Shown here one piece after another: positions 1 to 10,434 of a stretch of 37,016 bases of DNA. The DNA comes from Dehalococcoidia bacterium. GTDB taxonomy: Bacteria > Chloroflexota > Dehalococcoidia > Lucifugimonadales > Lucifugimonadaceae. Below the pieces are notes generated by a model, which was given only the letters and a program-made list of their open reading frames with translations, searched no databases and had not been told where the DNA came from. Both the position numbers and the translations under genes were made by a program. The stretch is from positions 1 through 37,016 of the forward strand of contig JAAZYK010000005.1 in the NCBI GenBank assembly GCA_014239685.1, in the 5' to 3' direction. Positions within the stretch are counted from its first letter, which is position 1. Each line of letters opens with the position of its first letter.

Positions 1-573
1 GTGTCCGCTCCTGCAAGCAGACATCCACGGCTGGACGATGGGACTGCCGTGCCGCCGGAAGAGCTCGGCCCGATCTTCGACCGAATCCCGGGCGCGCACG
101 TCCCGGACCGTTACGCCCTGCCGCGCCGACTAGACTTCGGCGCCGACCCGGATCTGAACCAGACTCATACGCTTCCGGCAATTCCGGGCAAAGCATTTGG
201 GTCTCTGGTCTCCGCAGTGGACGCAGATGGCAACGAGATCGCCGGAATTCGAATGCCCGATATCACGGTTCCGCTAGCTACGCACACCGGCTGGAACCTA
301 CGCCATCCCGACAACGGTGGTGAACGCCAGCTATTCGTCTTTATGGGCGCAACCATTCCGTTCGCTGCAACACGTGCAGACCGAGAAGCGACAGGTGATC
401 CTCGCCCTTCAATCGAAGAACGCTACCCATCACGCGACGCATACCTGTCGCAAATCCGTGCCGCCGCCACGGCTGTAGCAAATGAAGGCTACGTCCTAAC
501 CGAAGACATAGAGGCTCTGGTCAACCACGCCGGGGATCGCTGGGACTACTACACGAACGCTCATACCGGTTAA
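1..573 (+). CDS. Alpha/beta hydrolase domain-containing protein (Abhydrolase_10-like), C-terminal part, truncated by window edge
   Basis: ORF open from base 1; SAPASRHPRLDDGTAVPPEELGPIFDRIPGA matches the C-terminal part of the downstream paralog (PPASRHPRIDDGTAVPTGQPATVFNKLPGA); taa stop at 571-573. Confidence 0.75.
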   Translation: MSAPASRHPRLDDGTAVPPEELGPIFDRIPGAHVPDRYALPRRLDFGADPDLNQTHTLPAIPGKAFGSLVSAVDADGNEIAGIRMPDITVPLATHTGWNLRHPDNGGERQLFVFMGATIPFAATRADREATGDPRPSIEERYPSRDAYLSQIRAAATAVANEGYVLTEDIEALVNHAGDRWDYYTNAHTG

Positions 574-794
574 GGGAGATATCTCAGCCAAGTGCCGATA
601 CGGTTCAGGTGGATCGACATCTATGTCGGTAGGCGGAGATTACGAAGTGACCACCGGCACTCCAGTCTCATCAAGTATCGGGGTCTCCTCTCGCACCAGA
701 TAACGCTTAGTACTTGAATGATCCGTTTAGGCGTACTCTGTGGTCGAAAATCGCAGCCATTGTGTAACACCCGATACGTCATAAGGAACGCTAG

Positions 795-2786
795 ATGCCG
801 GTAAATCGTTTCGATGTCAATTTCAGTCGTCTCATTGCCGATGGAAAGTCGTGGGGAGATGTCGGTCCGTATGAAGAGCTACGCGGCACACTTCACTTCG
901 ATATCGACCCCGAACACTCAGCCAACGAGCGCATTACAGACGTAAAGATGGCCCCACGTAATGCAGATGGACGGGTTGAGTTCTCGGCGGATTTGTCGAT
1001 CATCCTGCCGGTGGACCGAAGTAAGGCCAGAGGCAAAATGGTCCTAGACGTGGTGAATCGCGGTAATCGGGTCGCTCTCCCCAATTTCAACCGGGCTACA
1101 CGTCCAAGCATCAACGCTGACACGCCGATCGATGTTGAGGTCGATCCGGGAGACGGCTACCTTATGCGACACGGCTATGTGGTCGTGGCATGTGGTTGGC
1201 AGAAAGACGCGCCACCCTACCCGGCCCTCATAACACTGGACAGTCCTGACGGCGTCGACCCGGACGGAAACCCGATCACCGGAAAGATCTACTCCCAACT
1301 CCAGTCGCCCGTCGACACCCACAACTTCCTTCTTTCGGACAAAGGCCATCGCGCATACCCGGCAGCAGACATGGACGAACCCCGAGCATCGATGGAAGTT
1401 CGGGACGAACCGGACGGAGACCCACAGCCAGTCGAGCGGTCAGACTGGCGATTCGGACGGATCGACGAGGACGGGAACTACGTCGCCGATCCCGACTACA
1501 TTTGCTCCGAGACTATGTTCCAAAAGGGCCGTCTGTACCAGGTTATTTACAACACTGTCGGTGCACGAGTGCTCGGTCTAAGCTTCGCCGCCCTCCGGGA
1601 TGTCACATCTTGGATCAAGCACGGGACACCCACTCTGGAGTCCCCCGTTCCCGGTGTAAAGCATGCTTACGCGTATGGGCGTTCCCAGACCGGGCGCTAC
1701 CTCCGGACATACGTCTACAACGATTTGAATCTAGACGAAAATGGGCGTGAAGCACTGGACGGCGTTATCGCCAACGTGGCCGGAGGCATGCGAGGTGAGT
1801 TCAACCAACGATTTGGCCAGAACTCCAAAGACCGCAACAACATGCTGACCCAGCTCTTCCCGTTTGCCAGCTCCCAGACAATCGACCCGGAGACGGAAGA
1901 AATCGGTTCGCTCCACACTCGGCTAGACGAGCGTCGCAGCAACATCAAGGTGTTCTACACGAACTCGTCCGCCGAATACCACCGAGGCGACGCGTCACTA
2001 TTGCACACCGACCCGGATGGAATGCAGGACGTTGATCCGGGACCAAACACCCGGATTTACCACTTCACTGGCACGGAGCACGGCCTCGGTATGTGGCCGC
2101 CTACAGACATCGCCGCCGCAGGGGAGGAAGGTCAGGACCGATCCCAGAACCTTCGGAACATCATCGACTATGGACCCTTGCTGCGTGCGTGCCTTGCCAA
2201 CATGGACGCATGGGTTGTGCATGGTGTCGAGCCACCGGCTAGCAGGCATCCTCGAATAGACGACGGCACAGCAGTTCCGACTGGGCAGCCAGCCACCGTA
2301 TTCAACAAGCTCCCGGGCGCCAACTATCCTAGGCATCACGCCGATCCAAAGCGACGCGACTTTGGGCTAATGGAGGCACGAGAACAGGTGACAACATTCC
2401 CTCCGCGCGAGGGCAAAGTTTTCGGATCTCTCGTGTCTGCCGTGGACATCGACGGGAACGAGATCGCCGGGGTGAAACTCCCTGAGGTCGCCGTACCTAT
2501 AGCTGCAACGACCGGCTGGACGCTTCGGCATCCCACAGTCGGCGGCGAGACTCAACTGCTGGTCTTTGCCGGCGGAACCGTCCCTTTTGCGCCTACCCAG
2601 GCACAACGTGAGTTGGTTGGCGACCCTCGTTTATCTATTGAGGAGCGGTACGCATCGAAGGACGTATACCTGGAGCGGGTGAGGGCCGCGGGCGAGGCGC
2701 TGGCGGCAGAGCGGTACCTCATCGAAGAGGATATCGAGGTGTCGGTATCGCAGGCATCAAAGTTCTGGGACTGGTTCGCTGACTAA
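795..2786 (+). CDS. Alpha/beta hydrolase domain-containing protein (Abhydrolase_10-like), 663 aa
   Basis: Long ORF; YAYGRSQTGRYLRTYVYNDLN nucleophile-elbow-like segment; IANVAGGMRGEFNQRFGQ and TGTEHG segments seen in this family. Confidence 0.8.
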   Translation: MPVNRFDVNFSRLIADGKSWGDVGPYEELRGTLHFDIDPEHSANERITDVKMAPRNADGRVEFSADLSIILPVDRSKARGKMVLDVVNRGNRVALPNFNRATRPSINADTPIDVEVDPGDGYLMRHGYVVVACGWQKDAPPYPALITLDSPDGVDPDGNPITGKIYSQLQSPVDTHNFLLSDKGHRAYPAADMDEPRASMEVRDEPDGDPQPVERSDWRFGRIDEDGNYVADPDYICSETMFQKGRLYQVIYNTVGARVLGLSFAALRDVTSWIKHGTPTLESPVPGVKHAYAYGRSQTGRYLRTYVYNDLNLDENGREALDGVIANVAGGMRGEFNQRFGQNSKDRNNMLTQLFPFASSQTIDPETEEIGSLHTRLDERRSNIKVFYTNSSAEYHRGDASLLHTDPDGMQDVDPGPNTRIYHFTGTEHGLGMWPPTDIAAAGEEGQDRSQNLRNIIDYGPLLRACLANMDAWVVHGVEPPASRHPRIDDGTAVPTGQPATVFNKLPGANYPRHHADPKRRDFGLMEAREQVTTFPPREGKVFGSLVSAVDIDGNEIAGVKLPEVAVPIAATTGWTLRHPTVGGETQLLVFAGGTVPFAPTQAQRELVGDPRLSIEERYASKDVYLERVRAAGEALAAERYLIEEDIEVSVSQASKFWDWFAD

Positions 2787-3046
2787 CATCCTTTGCAATG
2801 GTGTGACCGGCAGGGATAAGCATGTTGGCCACCATCCCACGCGCCCAGTGGCTTGAATAGCCCAACCACAGCCCAATCGGCAACCCTACATCTGATGAAA
2901 TACCGGATCAAAACATGCTGTTGGTGGGTCTTATTGCCAAATCGACTTAGGATACCCACAGCTTCTAAGGGAGTCCTATCGCCATTCGCCGTGCTCCAGC
3001 AACGGTCCATTGCAAGAAGCGTTAATCAACGTTGGATGGAATTGGC

Positions 3047-4195
3047 ATGACAACAACGGATTCGGCGGACGTCCTCATCGTTGGCGGTGGGATCATCGGA
3101 TGCCTGACCGCGTACTACCTTTCGCAACGCGGGCTTAGTGCAATCGTGATCGAGGCAGACGGCATTGCCAGCGGTGCATCCGGCACATCGGCCGGCTGGC
3201 TCACGCCTTACTCCCACAAGAACGATCGCGCTATGCTTGCCTTATCCCCGACTACATTGCGCCTGCACGCCGAACTCGCCGAAACTCTACCGGCACTCAC
3301 AGGCATCGACCACGGCTACCAACCCGCCCCCTACTTGCGCTGCGCCATCACGGAAGACGGCGTTGCAGAGTTGCTAGCTTTCCAATCTCAACGCGCCTCT
3401 GAAAGCGTGGTAATGGAATGGCTGTCGGGCGAAGAGGCGCGTGCCATGAGCCCGTGGATAACGGCAAATATCATCGGCGCGCTGAGGAGCGACAACGAGC
3501 CAACAGTGGATTCCTACCGCCTCACAATGTCTGCGTTTCAGGCCGCTGAGATGGGCGGTGCGCGCATGATTTTTGGAAGAGTGGTCGGGCTAATCAGTCC
3601 CGGCGATGGGGTCGCTACCGGGGTACGGATGGAAAACGGATCAGAAGCCCACGGGGATGCGGTTGTCCTAGCGATGGGCCCATGGTCTGGTGCAGCTGCG
3701 AAGTGGCTGGATCACCCGGTGCCGGTAACACCGCAAAGAGGCGAATTAGTGTACCTAGCTGCGCCCGGGGAAGGCGATGGCCCTGAGCTAGATATCGGGT
3801 TGAACCTCGTCGAGGACGGCAGTTCTATCCTTCGGAAGCGACTGAGCGACACCATAGTGGGCGTATCGAAAGAGTACGTCGGTTTCGACAGGTCAACTAC
3901 GATCGGAGCACGTGATGAGTTGCTGATCAACGCCGCTCGATTGTCGAGACGCGTTGAGATGGCGAGCATCTCTGGCCAGACGGCCTGCCTAAGACCTATC
4001 TCGGCGGATGGTCGAGCATACGTGGGACTCGTCCCCGGTTGGGACGCGGTCTACCTGGCGACCGGGCACTCCGGTGAAGGTATCCACTACGGCCCGGTAA
4101 CCGCTGACGCAATCGCCGGACTAATCTCCGACGGCATATGTGAGCACGACATAGCGCCCCTGAGTCCGACGCGAACGAGCACTACGAACGTATAA
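3047..4195 (+). CDS. FAD-dependent oxidoreductase (DAO / glycine-D-amino acid oxidase family)
   Basis: N-terminal Rossmann motif VLIVGGGIIGCLTAYYLSQRG; GHSGEGIHYGP near the C-terminus. The ORF track starts at 3032 (MDGIGMTTTDSADV); the internal ATG at 3047 is preferred. Confidence 0.85.
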   Translation: MTTTDSADVLIVGGGIIGCLTAYYLSQRGLSAIVIEADGIASGASGTSAGWLTPYSHKNDRAMLALSPTTLRLHAELAETLPALTGIDHGYQPAPYLRCAITEDGVAELLAFQSQRASESVVMEWLSGEEARAMSPWITANIIGALRSDNEPTVDSYRLTMSAFQAAEMGGARMIFGRVVGLISPGDGVATGVRMENGSEAHGDAVVLAMGPWSGAAAKWLDHPVPVTPQRGELVYLAAPGEGDGPELDIGLNLVEDGSSILRKRLSDTIVGVSKEYVGFDRSTTIGARDELLINAARLSRRVEMASISGQTACLRPISADGRAYVGLVPGWDAVYLATGHSGEGIHYGPVTADAIAGLISDGICEHDIAPLSPTRTSTTNV

Positions 4196-4258
4196 TTTCG
4201 CCCTCCGGCGCGCCGCAACACACCAAAATTCCACCACCCGAAAACCTGAGGAGCCAGC

Positions 4259-4999
4259 ATGGCTAACCATCCTCCCACTCCTGCCCACACACTGACCCAG
4301 GACCTGATCGACGGCCTTATGGCTATCAACTCTACCGCCGTCCTAGACGTGCTCGCCAAAAACGGTTTCGCCCCTAACTACATGTACATGCCGAACATCA
4401 GAAACCTAACCCCGGGACGGCGACTTGTCGGCCGAGCAGTAACAGTGCGATTTGTTCCGTTCCGGACGGATGTTGAGGCCAAAAAGCCTGCGGGCGAGAA
4501 CTCTCCGGAGTACGCCGCGTTTGAGGCAGCCGAAACGGGCGACGTGATCGTTATGGAGTCGATGCGGGACAAGCGTATGTCTATCGGTGGCGACGTGAAG
4601 TTTCTGCGGCTGAAGCAGCGTGGGGTCGCAGGGCTGATATGCGACGGGGGCGTCCGGGACATGCACGTGGTCAAGGATTACGGACCTGCATTTTTTGGGT
4701 TAGATCAGACATCGAACCTCGGAACTACATTCGGGTTTCCGTTTGAGACCAACGGCACGGTGGCGGTCGATGGCGTACTAGTACAGCCGGGTGACTACCT
4801 ACATGCAGACGATGATGGTGTGGTAGTAATCCCGAGAGAGGTGGCAGCCGATATTGCCAAAAAGGCCATCGAGTACGACGAGCTTGAGGAGTGGATACGC
4901 GCCCGGCTAGATGCCGAAGGTTTGTCCCCAGGTAAGTACTACCCTCCCGACGAGAAGACCACAGTCGAGTTCAGGAAGTGGAAGGCCCAGCAGGGGTGA
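4259..4999 (+). CDS. RraA family protein / HMG-CHA-type aldolase-like
   Basis: RGVAGLICDGGVRDM and PGDYLHADDDGVVVIPRE motifs of the RraA-like fold. Ends in TGA, so TGA is a normal stop in this genome. Confidence 0.85.
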   Translation: MANHPPTPAHTLTQDLIDGLMAINSTAVLDVLAKNGFAPNYMYMPNIRNLTPGRRLVGRAVTVRFVPFRTDVEAKKPAGENSPEYAAFEAAETGDVIVMESMRDKRMSIGGDVKFLRLKQRGVAGLICDGGVRDMHVVKDYGPAFFGLDQTSNLGTTFGFPFETNGTVAVDGVLVQPGDYLHADDDGVVVIPREVAADIAKKAIEYDELEEWIRARLDAEGLSPGKYYPPDEKTTVEFRKWKAQQG

Positions 5000-5102
5000 C
5001 CAGACACCATGTATCTACATAGTGTGGTGATTGAGAGCAACGCTCTTGTAGTTGGATAAGCTAGCCAGATTTAAAGGCTGCATCGTACGTCCGAACTGGT
5101 CC

Positions 5103-6875
5103 CTAAATTTCCTCATGCTCGCCGAGCGTCAGTCGAGCCAACCACGCGCTCTCACCGCGCCTCGGATCGGGGTCGAATCCACCGACCCATTCTTGGGCGA
5201 TCCAGTGCGTTGTACGCGCCGCCACAGTGAAACGATGAGCGCCTTCTAGAATCCGGAACTGCGCGTCCAGTAACGTTCTCCTGCGATCCGATGGGTCCAA
5301 CTGAGTTCTCTGGAGTTCTATCAACCCATCAAGTTCGTCGGACGAAAACCCGGTGGTGTTCCACATGCCCTTCGAATAATGGACCGAAAACAAATCGTCG
5401 CTGACGCCGTCCACGGGGGCCTGAGCACCCACGAAAACCTGATAATCACCACCGATCCAGACCTCATCGGCAAATTTACGAGTGGTCACCTCACGTATCG
5501 TGCTCTCAAATCCCAATACCGCCAGCGCATCCGCGACCTTCCGGGCCTGGAGCAAATACAAATCCCCGAACTGGCCGACAGTTATCTCAATCGGCTCGGT
5601 TGGCACGACGCCAGACTCCGACGATAGTTCGGACGCCCGGTCCACGTCGGCAAATCCGGTGCGCATTGCGGCTTCGCTAAGTAACCATGACGAGCGGGGC
5701 GTTGGAATCCCGAGAGTTACAACACCCTCTCCACCCCACACCTCCTCAAGATCACTCCATGGGTCTAGCGCCCTGAACACGGCTTGCCTGAATAGCTGCG
5801 AGGTGAATGGAGATTTGTCCGTATTAAGAGCTATCTCAGCTCCAGTTCCAAAGTTACTGATCGATTTTGATGTAATGCCCGGCAGATTCTTCAGAACCTT
5901 TGCTGTTTCTTCACCGGAAGCGTCAACGAAATCCAACAATCCGACCCGAAAAGCGGCATTTCTTGTACTGGCCTGTGGAATGTACGAAATCTGTAGGCCG
6001 TCAATATCTGGAGTGCCGGATTCGAAATAATCAGGATTTCGGTCATACGCGGCGGTCTGCGATGTCGTGTCTATCCAGATCCATGGCCCACTGCCGATGT
6101 TTGGGCCGCGAAGCAGATCACCGTGGATCGCCACTATTTCCGGTGCAACAATCCGCGTCCGGCCGTCCGCAAGGTTCAGTAGAAGATCAGCGTCAAGGCC
6201 ACTGGACACGAACTCTAAATCTAGAGTCCGATCATCGACCGTCGTGATCGCACCGATCCCGGTCAGTAAATCACCGTTGGGGTTTCCCGGGCCACGCTGC
6301 CGCTCCAGGCTGAACGCCACGTCAGATGCCACCAATCGGCGTCCGTTCAACGGGGCGATGTTCTGCCACATCACGTCAGAACGGAGCGTAATCCGCAACT
6401 TCTCGGAATCAACGAACTCCCAGCTCTGACAGATTTCACACTCCACAAGGCTTGCAGAGTCGGCGTCAGCATTCCTGAGTAGTCTGCTGTAGATCAGCCC
6501 GATCCCCCATGTGGAAAGCGCCGGCGACACCTCGCGATGGATATCAAAATGCGGCCCAGACTCCGGAACCGAAAACCGGAGGAATCCGCCGCCTATATCT
6601 GTCGGAGGAAGGATCGAGGTTACTCCGACCGAAGGAGAAGCCGTCGCGACTGGGGACGAAATCACCTCGCCGACCGGGGTCGCGACAGTTGTTTCCGAAG
6701 AGTCCGGGGTGGGCGTGGCGATCACAACGTTAGCAATCGCGTCTTCGGCGCCTGGCAACTCGCCAGAAGAGCTACAGGACACTGTCAGCAACAAGAACAG
6801 CAGTGCAATTAATAATGCGGGCGCGCTCGGCCCATGCCAAAGGGGGCCGGTACGTAAATCTGTAGTTAATGGCAA
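5103..6875 (-). CDS. ABC transporter substrate-binding lipoprotein (SBP family 5, peptide/nickel type)
   Basis: Lipobox-like LLTVSCSSS; SBP_bac_5-like body (NADADSASLVECEICQSWEFVDSEKLRITLRSDVMW...). No permease or ATPase genes nearby. Confidence 0.75.
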   Translation of the reverse strand: MPLTTDLRTGPLWHGPSAPALLIALLFLLLTVSCSSSGELPGAEDAIANVVIATPTPDSSETTVATPVGEVISSPVATASPSVGVTSILPPTDIGGGFLRFSVPESGPHFDIHREVSPALSTWGIGLIYSRLLRNADADSASLVECEICQSWEFVDSEKLRITLRSDVMWQNIAPLNGRRLVASDVAFSLERQRGPGNPNGDLLTGIGAITTVDDRTLDLEFVSSGLDADLLLNLADGRTRIVAPEIVAIHGDLLRGPNIGSGPWIWIDTTSQTAAYDRNPDYFESGTPDIDGLQISYIPQASTRNAAFRVGLLDFVDASGEETAKVLKNLPGITSKSISNFGTGAEIALNTDKSPFTSQLFRQAVFRALDPWSDLEEVWGGEGVVTLGIPTPRSSWLLSEAAMRTGFADVDRASELSSESGVVPTEPIEITVGQFGDLYLLQARKVADALAVLGFESTIREVTTRKFADEVWIGGDYQVFVGAQAPVDGVSDDLFSVHYSKGMWNTTGFSSDELDGLIELQRTQLDPSDRRRTLLDAQFRILEGAHRFTVAARTTHWIAQEWVGGFDPDPRRGESAWLARLTLGEHEEI

Positions 6876-6975
6876 TTTATTGTGGATAGGAGGCGCTACG
6901 ATTGATCGCTACCAATCAGCGTACCGGTGAGTTGCCTCCTCAACCAGTGGGAATCTGACGCAAAACACGAGCTCT

Positions 6976-7812
6976 ATGGTTGTCCACAAAACGTGGCAGC
7001 CGGATGAGAAAGAACGGGGAAATAACTTGTTCGTCGATCTTCATACGCATATCGATCAGTACGAGCCCGACGAACTACCGGGTATGTTTGAGCGCGCACG
7101 TGCGGTTGCAGTTGGTCCAATCATCGCGGCCGGTGTAACCGTTGAAAGCACGCGCCGGTGCCTCCAGCTAGCCTCTGAGTACGAGAACGTGTTCGCCGGC
7201 GTAGGCGTCCACCCGTCTGATCTAACCTCAGATCTGGATAACTTTGCTCTTGATCAGTTACGAAACATGGCCTCTGAGAAACGGGTAGTCGTGATGAGCG
7301 AGGTCGGGCTAGATCATCAGGATCATTCACCGGACAGGTCTGTCCAGGAGCGCGCGTTCCGTGCCCAGCTCGACATCGCGCATGAGGCCAGTCTTCCGGT
7401 CGTATTCCATATGCGGTTTGCCACGGGCGACATGATTCGTGTACTTACCGAGGAACGAATATCAGAACTAGGCGGAGCGGCACACTATTTCCAGGGCAGC
7501 CGCGAAGAGGCCTACGCTGTGATCGATCTAGGTTGTTACATCTCGCTGGCAAAGCCCCTCCTACGGCTGCCGGAGTTGCAGGAAGTCGCACAGAATATTC
7601 CACTTGAGTGGATCGTACTCGAGACCGATTGCTATCCACAGCCGTTTAAGGGAAAACGGGAGAAGTGGACGGAGCCTAAGGATGTACCAATCGTCGCTGC
7701 GAAACTGGCGGAACTGAAGGGCATCAGTGTCGCCGAGGTTATGGAAGCCACGACGGCGAATGTCCTGACTATGCTCGGCTCAAGGGCTGATCGGGTTTCG
7801 GCCGCCCTGTAA
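6976..7812 (+). CDS. TatD family metal-dependent hydrolase
   Basis: FVDLHTHID, VGVHPSD, SEVGLDHQD, VFHMRFATGD, LETDCYPQPF motifs. The true start may be internal, e.g. TTG at LFVDLHTH. Confidence 0.85.
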   Translation: MVVHKTWQPDEKERGNNLFVDLHTHIDQYEPDELPGMFERARAVAVGPIIAAGVTVESTRRCLQLASEYENVFAGVGVHPSDLTSDLDNFALDQLRNMASEKRVVVMSEVGLDHQDHSPDRSVQERAFRAQLDIAHEASLPVVFHMRFATGDMIRVLTEERISELGGAAHYFQGSREEAYAVIDLGCYISLAKPLLRLPELQEVAQNIPLEWIVLETDCYPQPFKGKREKWTEPKDVPIVAAKLAELKGISVAEVMEATTANVLTMLGSRADRVSAAL

Positions 7813-7953
7813 TCAAGCGCATCCATACCAGTACGAGCGCCTATTTCGTTTTCATAAAGTGTTTTCACGTAATTCCCGCTGCGTCTCACGCCGACTCGCT
7901 CGTATAATTCCATCTGGCCCCGTAATCATCGGCGACGAAAACAAGAGGTACGA

Positions 7954-8568
7954 ATGATGCCTAACGCGTGTCAAACAGCTTTTAAAGAATGGGCCGTCAC
8001 AATAGAAGCACTTGCGCGCGGGGAGCAGATCATCATCCTCCTAAAAGGCGGTATTCAGGAGCCTAACCTGCATTTTCAGATCGAGCACGACCGCTTCCTG
8101 TTCTTCCCCGGCTATCTCCATCAGGACGCGGAATTGCTGAAAATGGATTACAGGTCATGGTTATCGAATAAGGAAGACCAGCCTGATCCGTCCGAGGTCA
8201 CATTCAGTCTTTATGCAGAGGTTACAGATGTGATCGAAATCGGGGTTACAGACTCGGGAGATCCCGAGGTAGCAGAGGCCGCGGCGGCGGTACTTGAGCC
8301 ATTTCACATCTGGGCACCTGGATTTGCCCTGAAACGCGTTCACTGGAAGCCGTTGCACCCATTGAACGCTATCTTCCTTCGCTGCTACTCAATCCAGGAT
8401 CCGGTGACCATACCGGTAACCCCGCAATACAGTGGATGCACCTCTTGGGTAGACCTCGATAGCCACGTTTCGCTGGGCGAAATAACCCCCGTAATGCAAG
8501 ACGCCGATTACGAGCAGAGGGCATCGGAAATTAAAGCCGCCCTCGCTGCGACCCACGCGACCACCTGA
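7954..8568 (+). CDS. DUF1802-like family protein
   Basis: AFKEWAVTIEALARGEQIIILLKGGIQE opening, FFPGYLHQDAELLK, and ALKRVHWKPLHPLNAIFLRCY resemble DUF1802 proteins. Confidence 0.7.
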   Translation: MMPNACQTAFKEWAVTIEALARGEQIIILLKGGIQEPNLHFQIEHDRFLFFPGYLHQDAELLKMDYRSWLSNKEDQPDPSEVTFSLYAEVTDVIEIGVTDSGDPEVAEAAAAVLEPFHIWAPGFALKRVHWKPLHPLNAIFLRCYSIQDPVTIPVTPQYSGCTSWVDLDSHVSLGEITPVMQDADYEQRASEIKAALAATHATT

Positions 8569-8641
8569 ATCTCATTACACGCGAAGAACTACACCAAATC
8601 CCAACAGTTAGAGGCCTGAAGAGGCCAAGAAAGGCCCACCG

Positions 8642-9661
8642 TTGAAATACCGGACCCTGGCCGGAACCGACCTCAAGCTTTCGACTATCGGCTTCGGCGT
8701 ATGGAGCGTTTCCACTGGCTGGTGGGGGCCTGTCGATACAGAGGCAGGCGAAGCCCTTCCCAACAGGGCGTTCGATCTCGGCGTCACATTCTTCGACACC
8801 GCCGACACATACGGCGAGGGTTACGGCGAAGAGATCATGAACAACGCTCTTTGCTCGCATCGTCAGGAGATCGTGATCGGCAGTAAGTTCGGTTACGACC
8901 TTGATGCTCCCCGGGAGGGACACAAAGAGCGGCCTCAAAAATGGGATCCAGAGTTCGTTGTAGAGGCCTGCAACCGTTCGCTCAAGCGGCTGGGTACCGA
9001 TTACATCGACTTCTACCAGGCCCATAACGCGCGCCTGTCCGCGATCGAGCGAGACGACCTATTCGACACTCTGGATGGGCTGGTGAAGGCCGGTAAAGTC
9101 AGGACCTACGGGATCGCCGTTGGCCCGGACATCGGGTGGGTGGAAGAGGGCGAATTCACGATCCAGAAACGGCATGTCCCGGCACAGATAATCTACAACG
9201 TTTTTGAGCAGGAACCTGGACGCAGGTTCATAGAAGTTGCAGCCAAAGAGGGCGTCGGCGTAGTCAGCCGTGTGCCGCACGCATCGGGACTGCTGGACGG
9301 GACATACACACGGGACAAACCAATTGAGTTTGACCCCAGTGACCACCGAACTTATCGGAAGAAACAGTGGTTGGAGAAGGGCCTGAACAAGCTGGATGAA
9401 ATCCAGTTTTTGTTCGAGAACAGCGACGGAACGGTCGCTCAGGTCGCGCTCCAGTTCGTATTAAAGCCTGAGATAGTAGCGTCAGTGTTGCCGACGATGA
9501 CAAGCATTGAGCAGCTTGAAGAATTCCTCGGTGCGGCTGATCTCGCCGAGGTTCCGGACGACGAGAACACCAGGCTTGCGGATCTGTACGACGACAACTT
9601 CGGGCAGGGTCCGCACGACCCGATCAAATCCAGTCTCACCGAGTCTGGCTATCGCGACTAG
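8642..9661 (+). CDS. Aldo/keto reductase
   Basis: TTG start; KYRTLAGTDLKLSTIGFGVWSV, FFDTADTYGEGYGEEIM, RLGTDYIDFYQAHN motifs. Confidence 0.9.
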   Translation: MKYRTLAGTDLKLSTIGFGVWSVSTGWWGPVDTEAGEALPNRAFDLGVTFFDTADTYGEGYGEEIMNNALCSHRQEIVIGSKFGYDLDAPREGHKERPQKWDPEFVVEACNRSLKRLGTDYIDFYQAHNARLSAIERDDLFDTLDGLVKAGKVRTYGIAVGPDIGWVEEGEFTIQKRHVPAQIIYNVFEQEPGRRFIEVAAKEGVGVVSRVPHASGLLDGTYTRDKPIEFDPSDHRTYRKKQWLEKGLNKLDEIQFLFENSDGTVAQVALQFVLKPEIVASVLPTMTSIEQLEEFLGAADLAEVPDDENTRLADLYDDNFGQGPHDPIKSSLTESGYRD

Positions 9662-9743
9662 CCTCCAGTGGCGGCATTATTTTGGTTGGCGTGGAGGTTT
9701 GGGTAGAGCGGATATCTACATTTACTGATTCCGCACAGTGCCC

Positions 9744-10289
9744 CTAATCTTGCGTCGCCACGGCCTGCTGGCCTGATTCACCATGAATGCGCCGCCCGCG
9801 GCGGCCGCGGCGTCCCCTACCACGACGTCGGATCTGTTTCTTTGCCACGCTCGCCCGCTTCAACTCTTCCTCAAGCATCGTAAAATCTCGCTGAGGAATA
9901 ATGTGAAGGGTGCCGACAAGCGCAAGCGGCCACATCTCCGGAGGCCACTTTCGAACATATTCAAGCCGCGGGCCAATCTGCATTGCGTCAACCCAACTCT
10001 CTTCCTCTACCACCACATCGACCCGCATCTTGACTCGGTGCGGGAAATCCTCGGCTTCTGCATGCGACTTCCAGATCCGTTCGTGATCCTCGAAGTGATT
10101 GGATGTGAGTGTCGTGGAGGCCGCAAACGCTCTCCGATCAGAAATGTAGAAGATCATGCGATCCTCTTCGGCCATACGCACCGCCTTCCGGCGCTGCTTA
10201 GTGTCCACACCCTGAACGCTGAAACCCAAATCACTGGTGGCCTGGAAGTTTTCTTCTGTCGAGGAGAGCAGCCAGTACGTCTTGCCCAT
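9744..10289 (-). CDS. EVE domain-containing protein with Arg/Gly-rich C-terminal tail
   Basis: MGKTYWLLSSTEENFQATSDLGFSVQGV...MIFYISDRRAFAA is EVE/PUA-like; C-terminal tail KKQIRRRGRGRRGRRGRRIHG. Confidence 0.7.
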   Translation of the reverse strand: MGKTYWLLSSTEENFQATSDLGFSVQGVDTKQRRKAVRMAEEDRMIFYISDRRAFAASTTLTSNHFEDHERIWKSHAEAEDFPHRVKMRVDVVVEEESWVDAMQIGPRLEYVRKWPPEMWPLALVGTLHIIPQRDFTMLEEELKRASVAKKQIRRRGRGRRGRRGRRIHGESGQQAVATQD

Positions 10290-10434
10290 ACGTCTCCACT
10301 TGAGGCGAAGATTTGATCAGCCGGGATTGGCCAACACAACTTCAATCGTAGCACTCGTAGAAGGACATGCCACGCACCAGATCAACTCGCACCCTGCGCC
10401 CAAATCTCCGGGAACAGCCATAATTCGGAGCATC

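Noticed and set aside
1044-1349. Several 60-140 aa antisense ORFs inside large genes, e.g. this one
   Set aside because: High-GC shadow ORFs opposite well-supported genes with no recognisable domains.
5009-5040. Imperfect hairpin between RraA-like and SBP genes (caccatgtatctacatagtgtggtg)
   Set aside because: Could be a bidirectional terminator, but it has a 5-nt bulge and no T tract; too weak to list as a feature.
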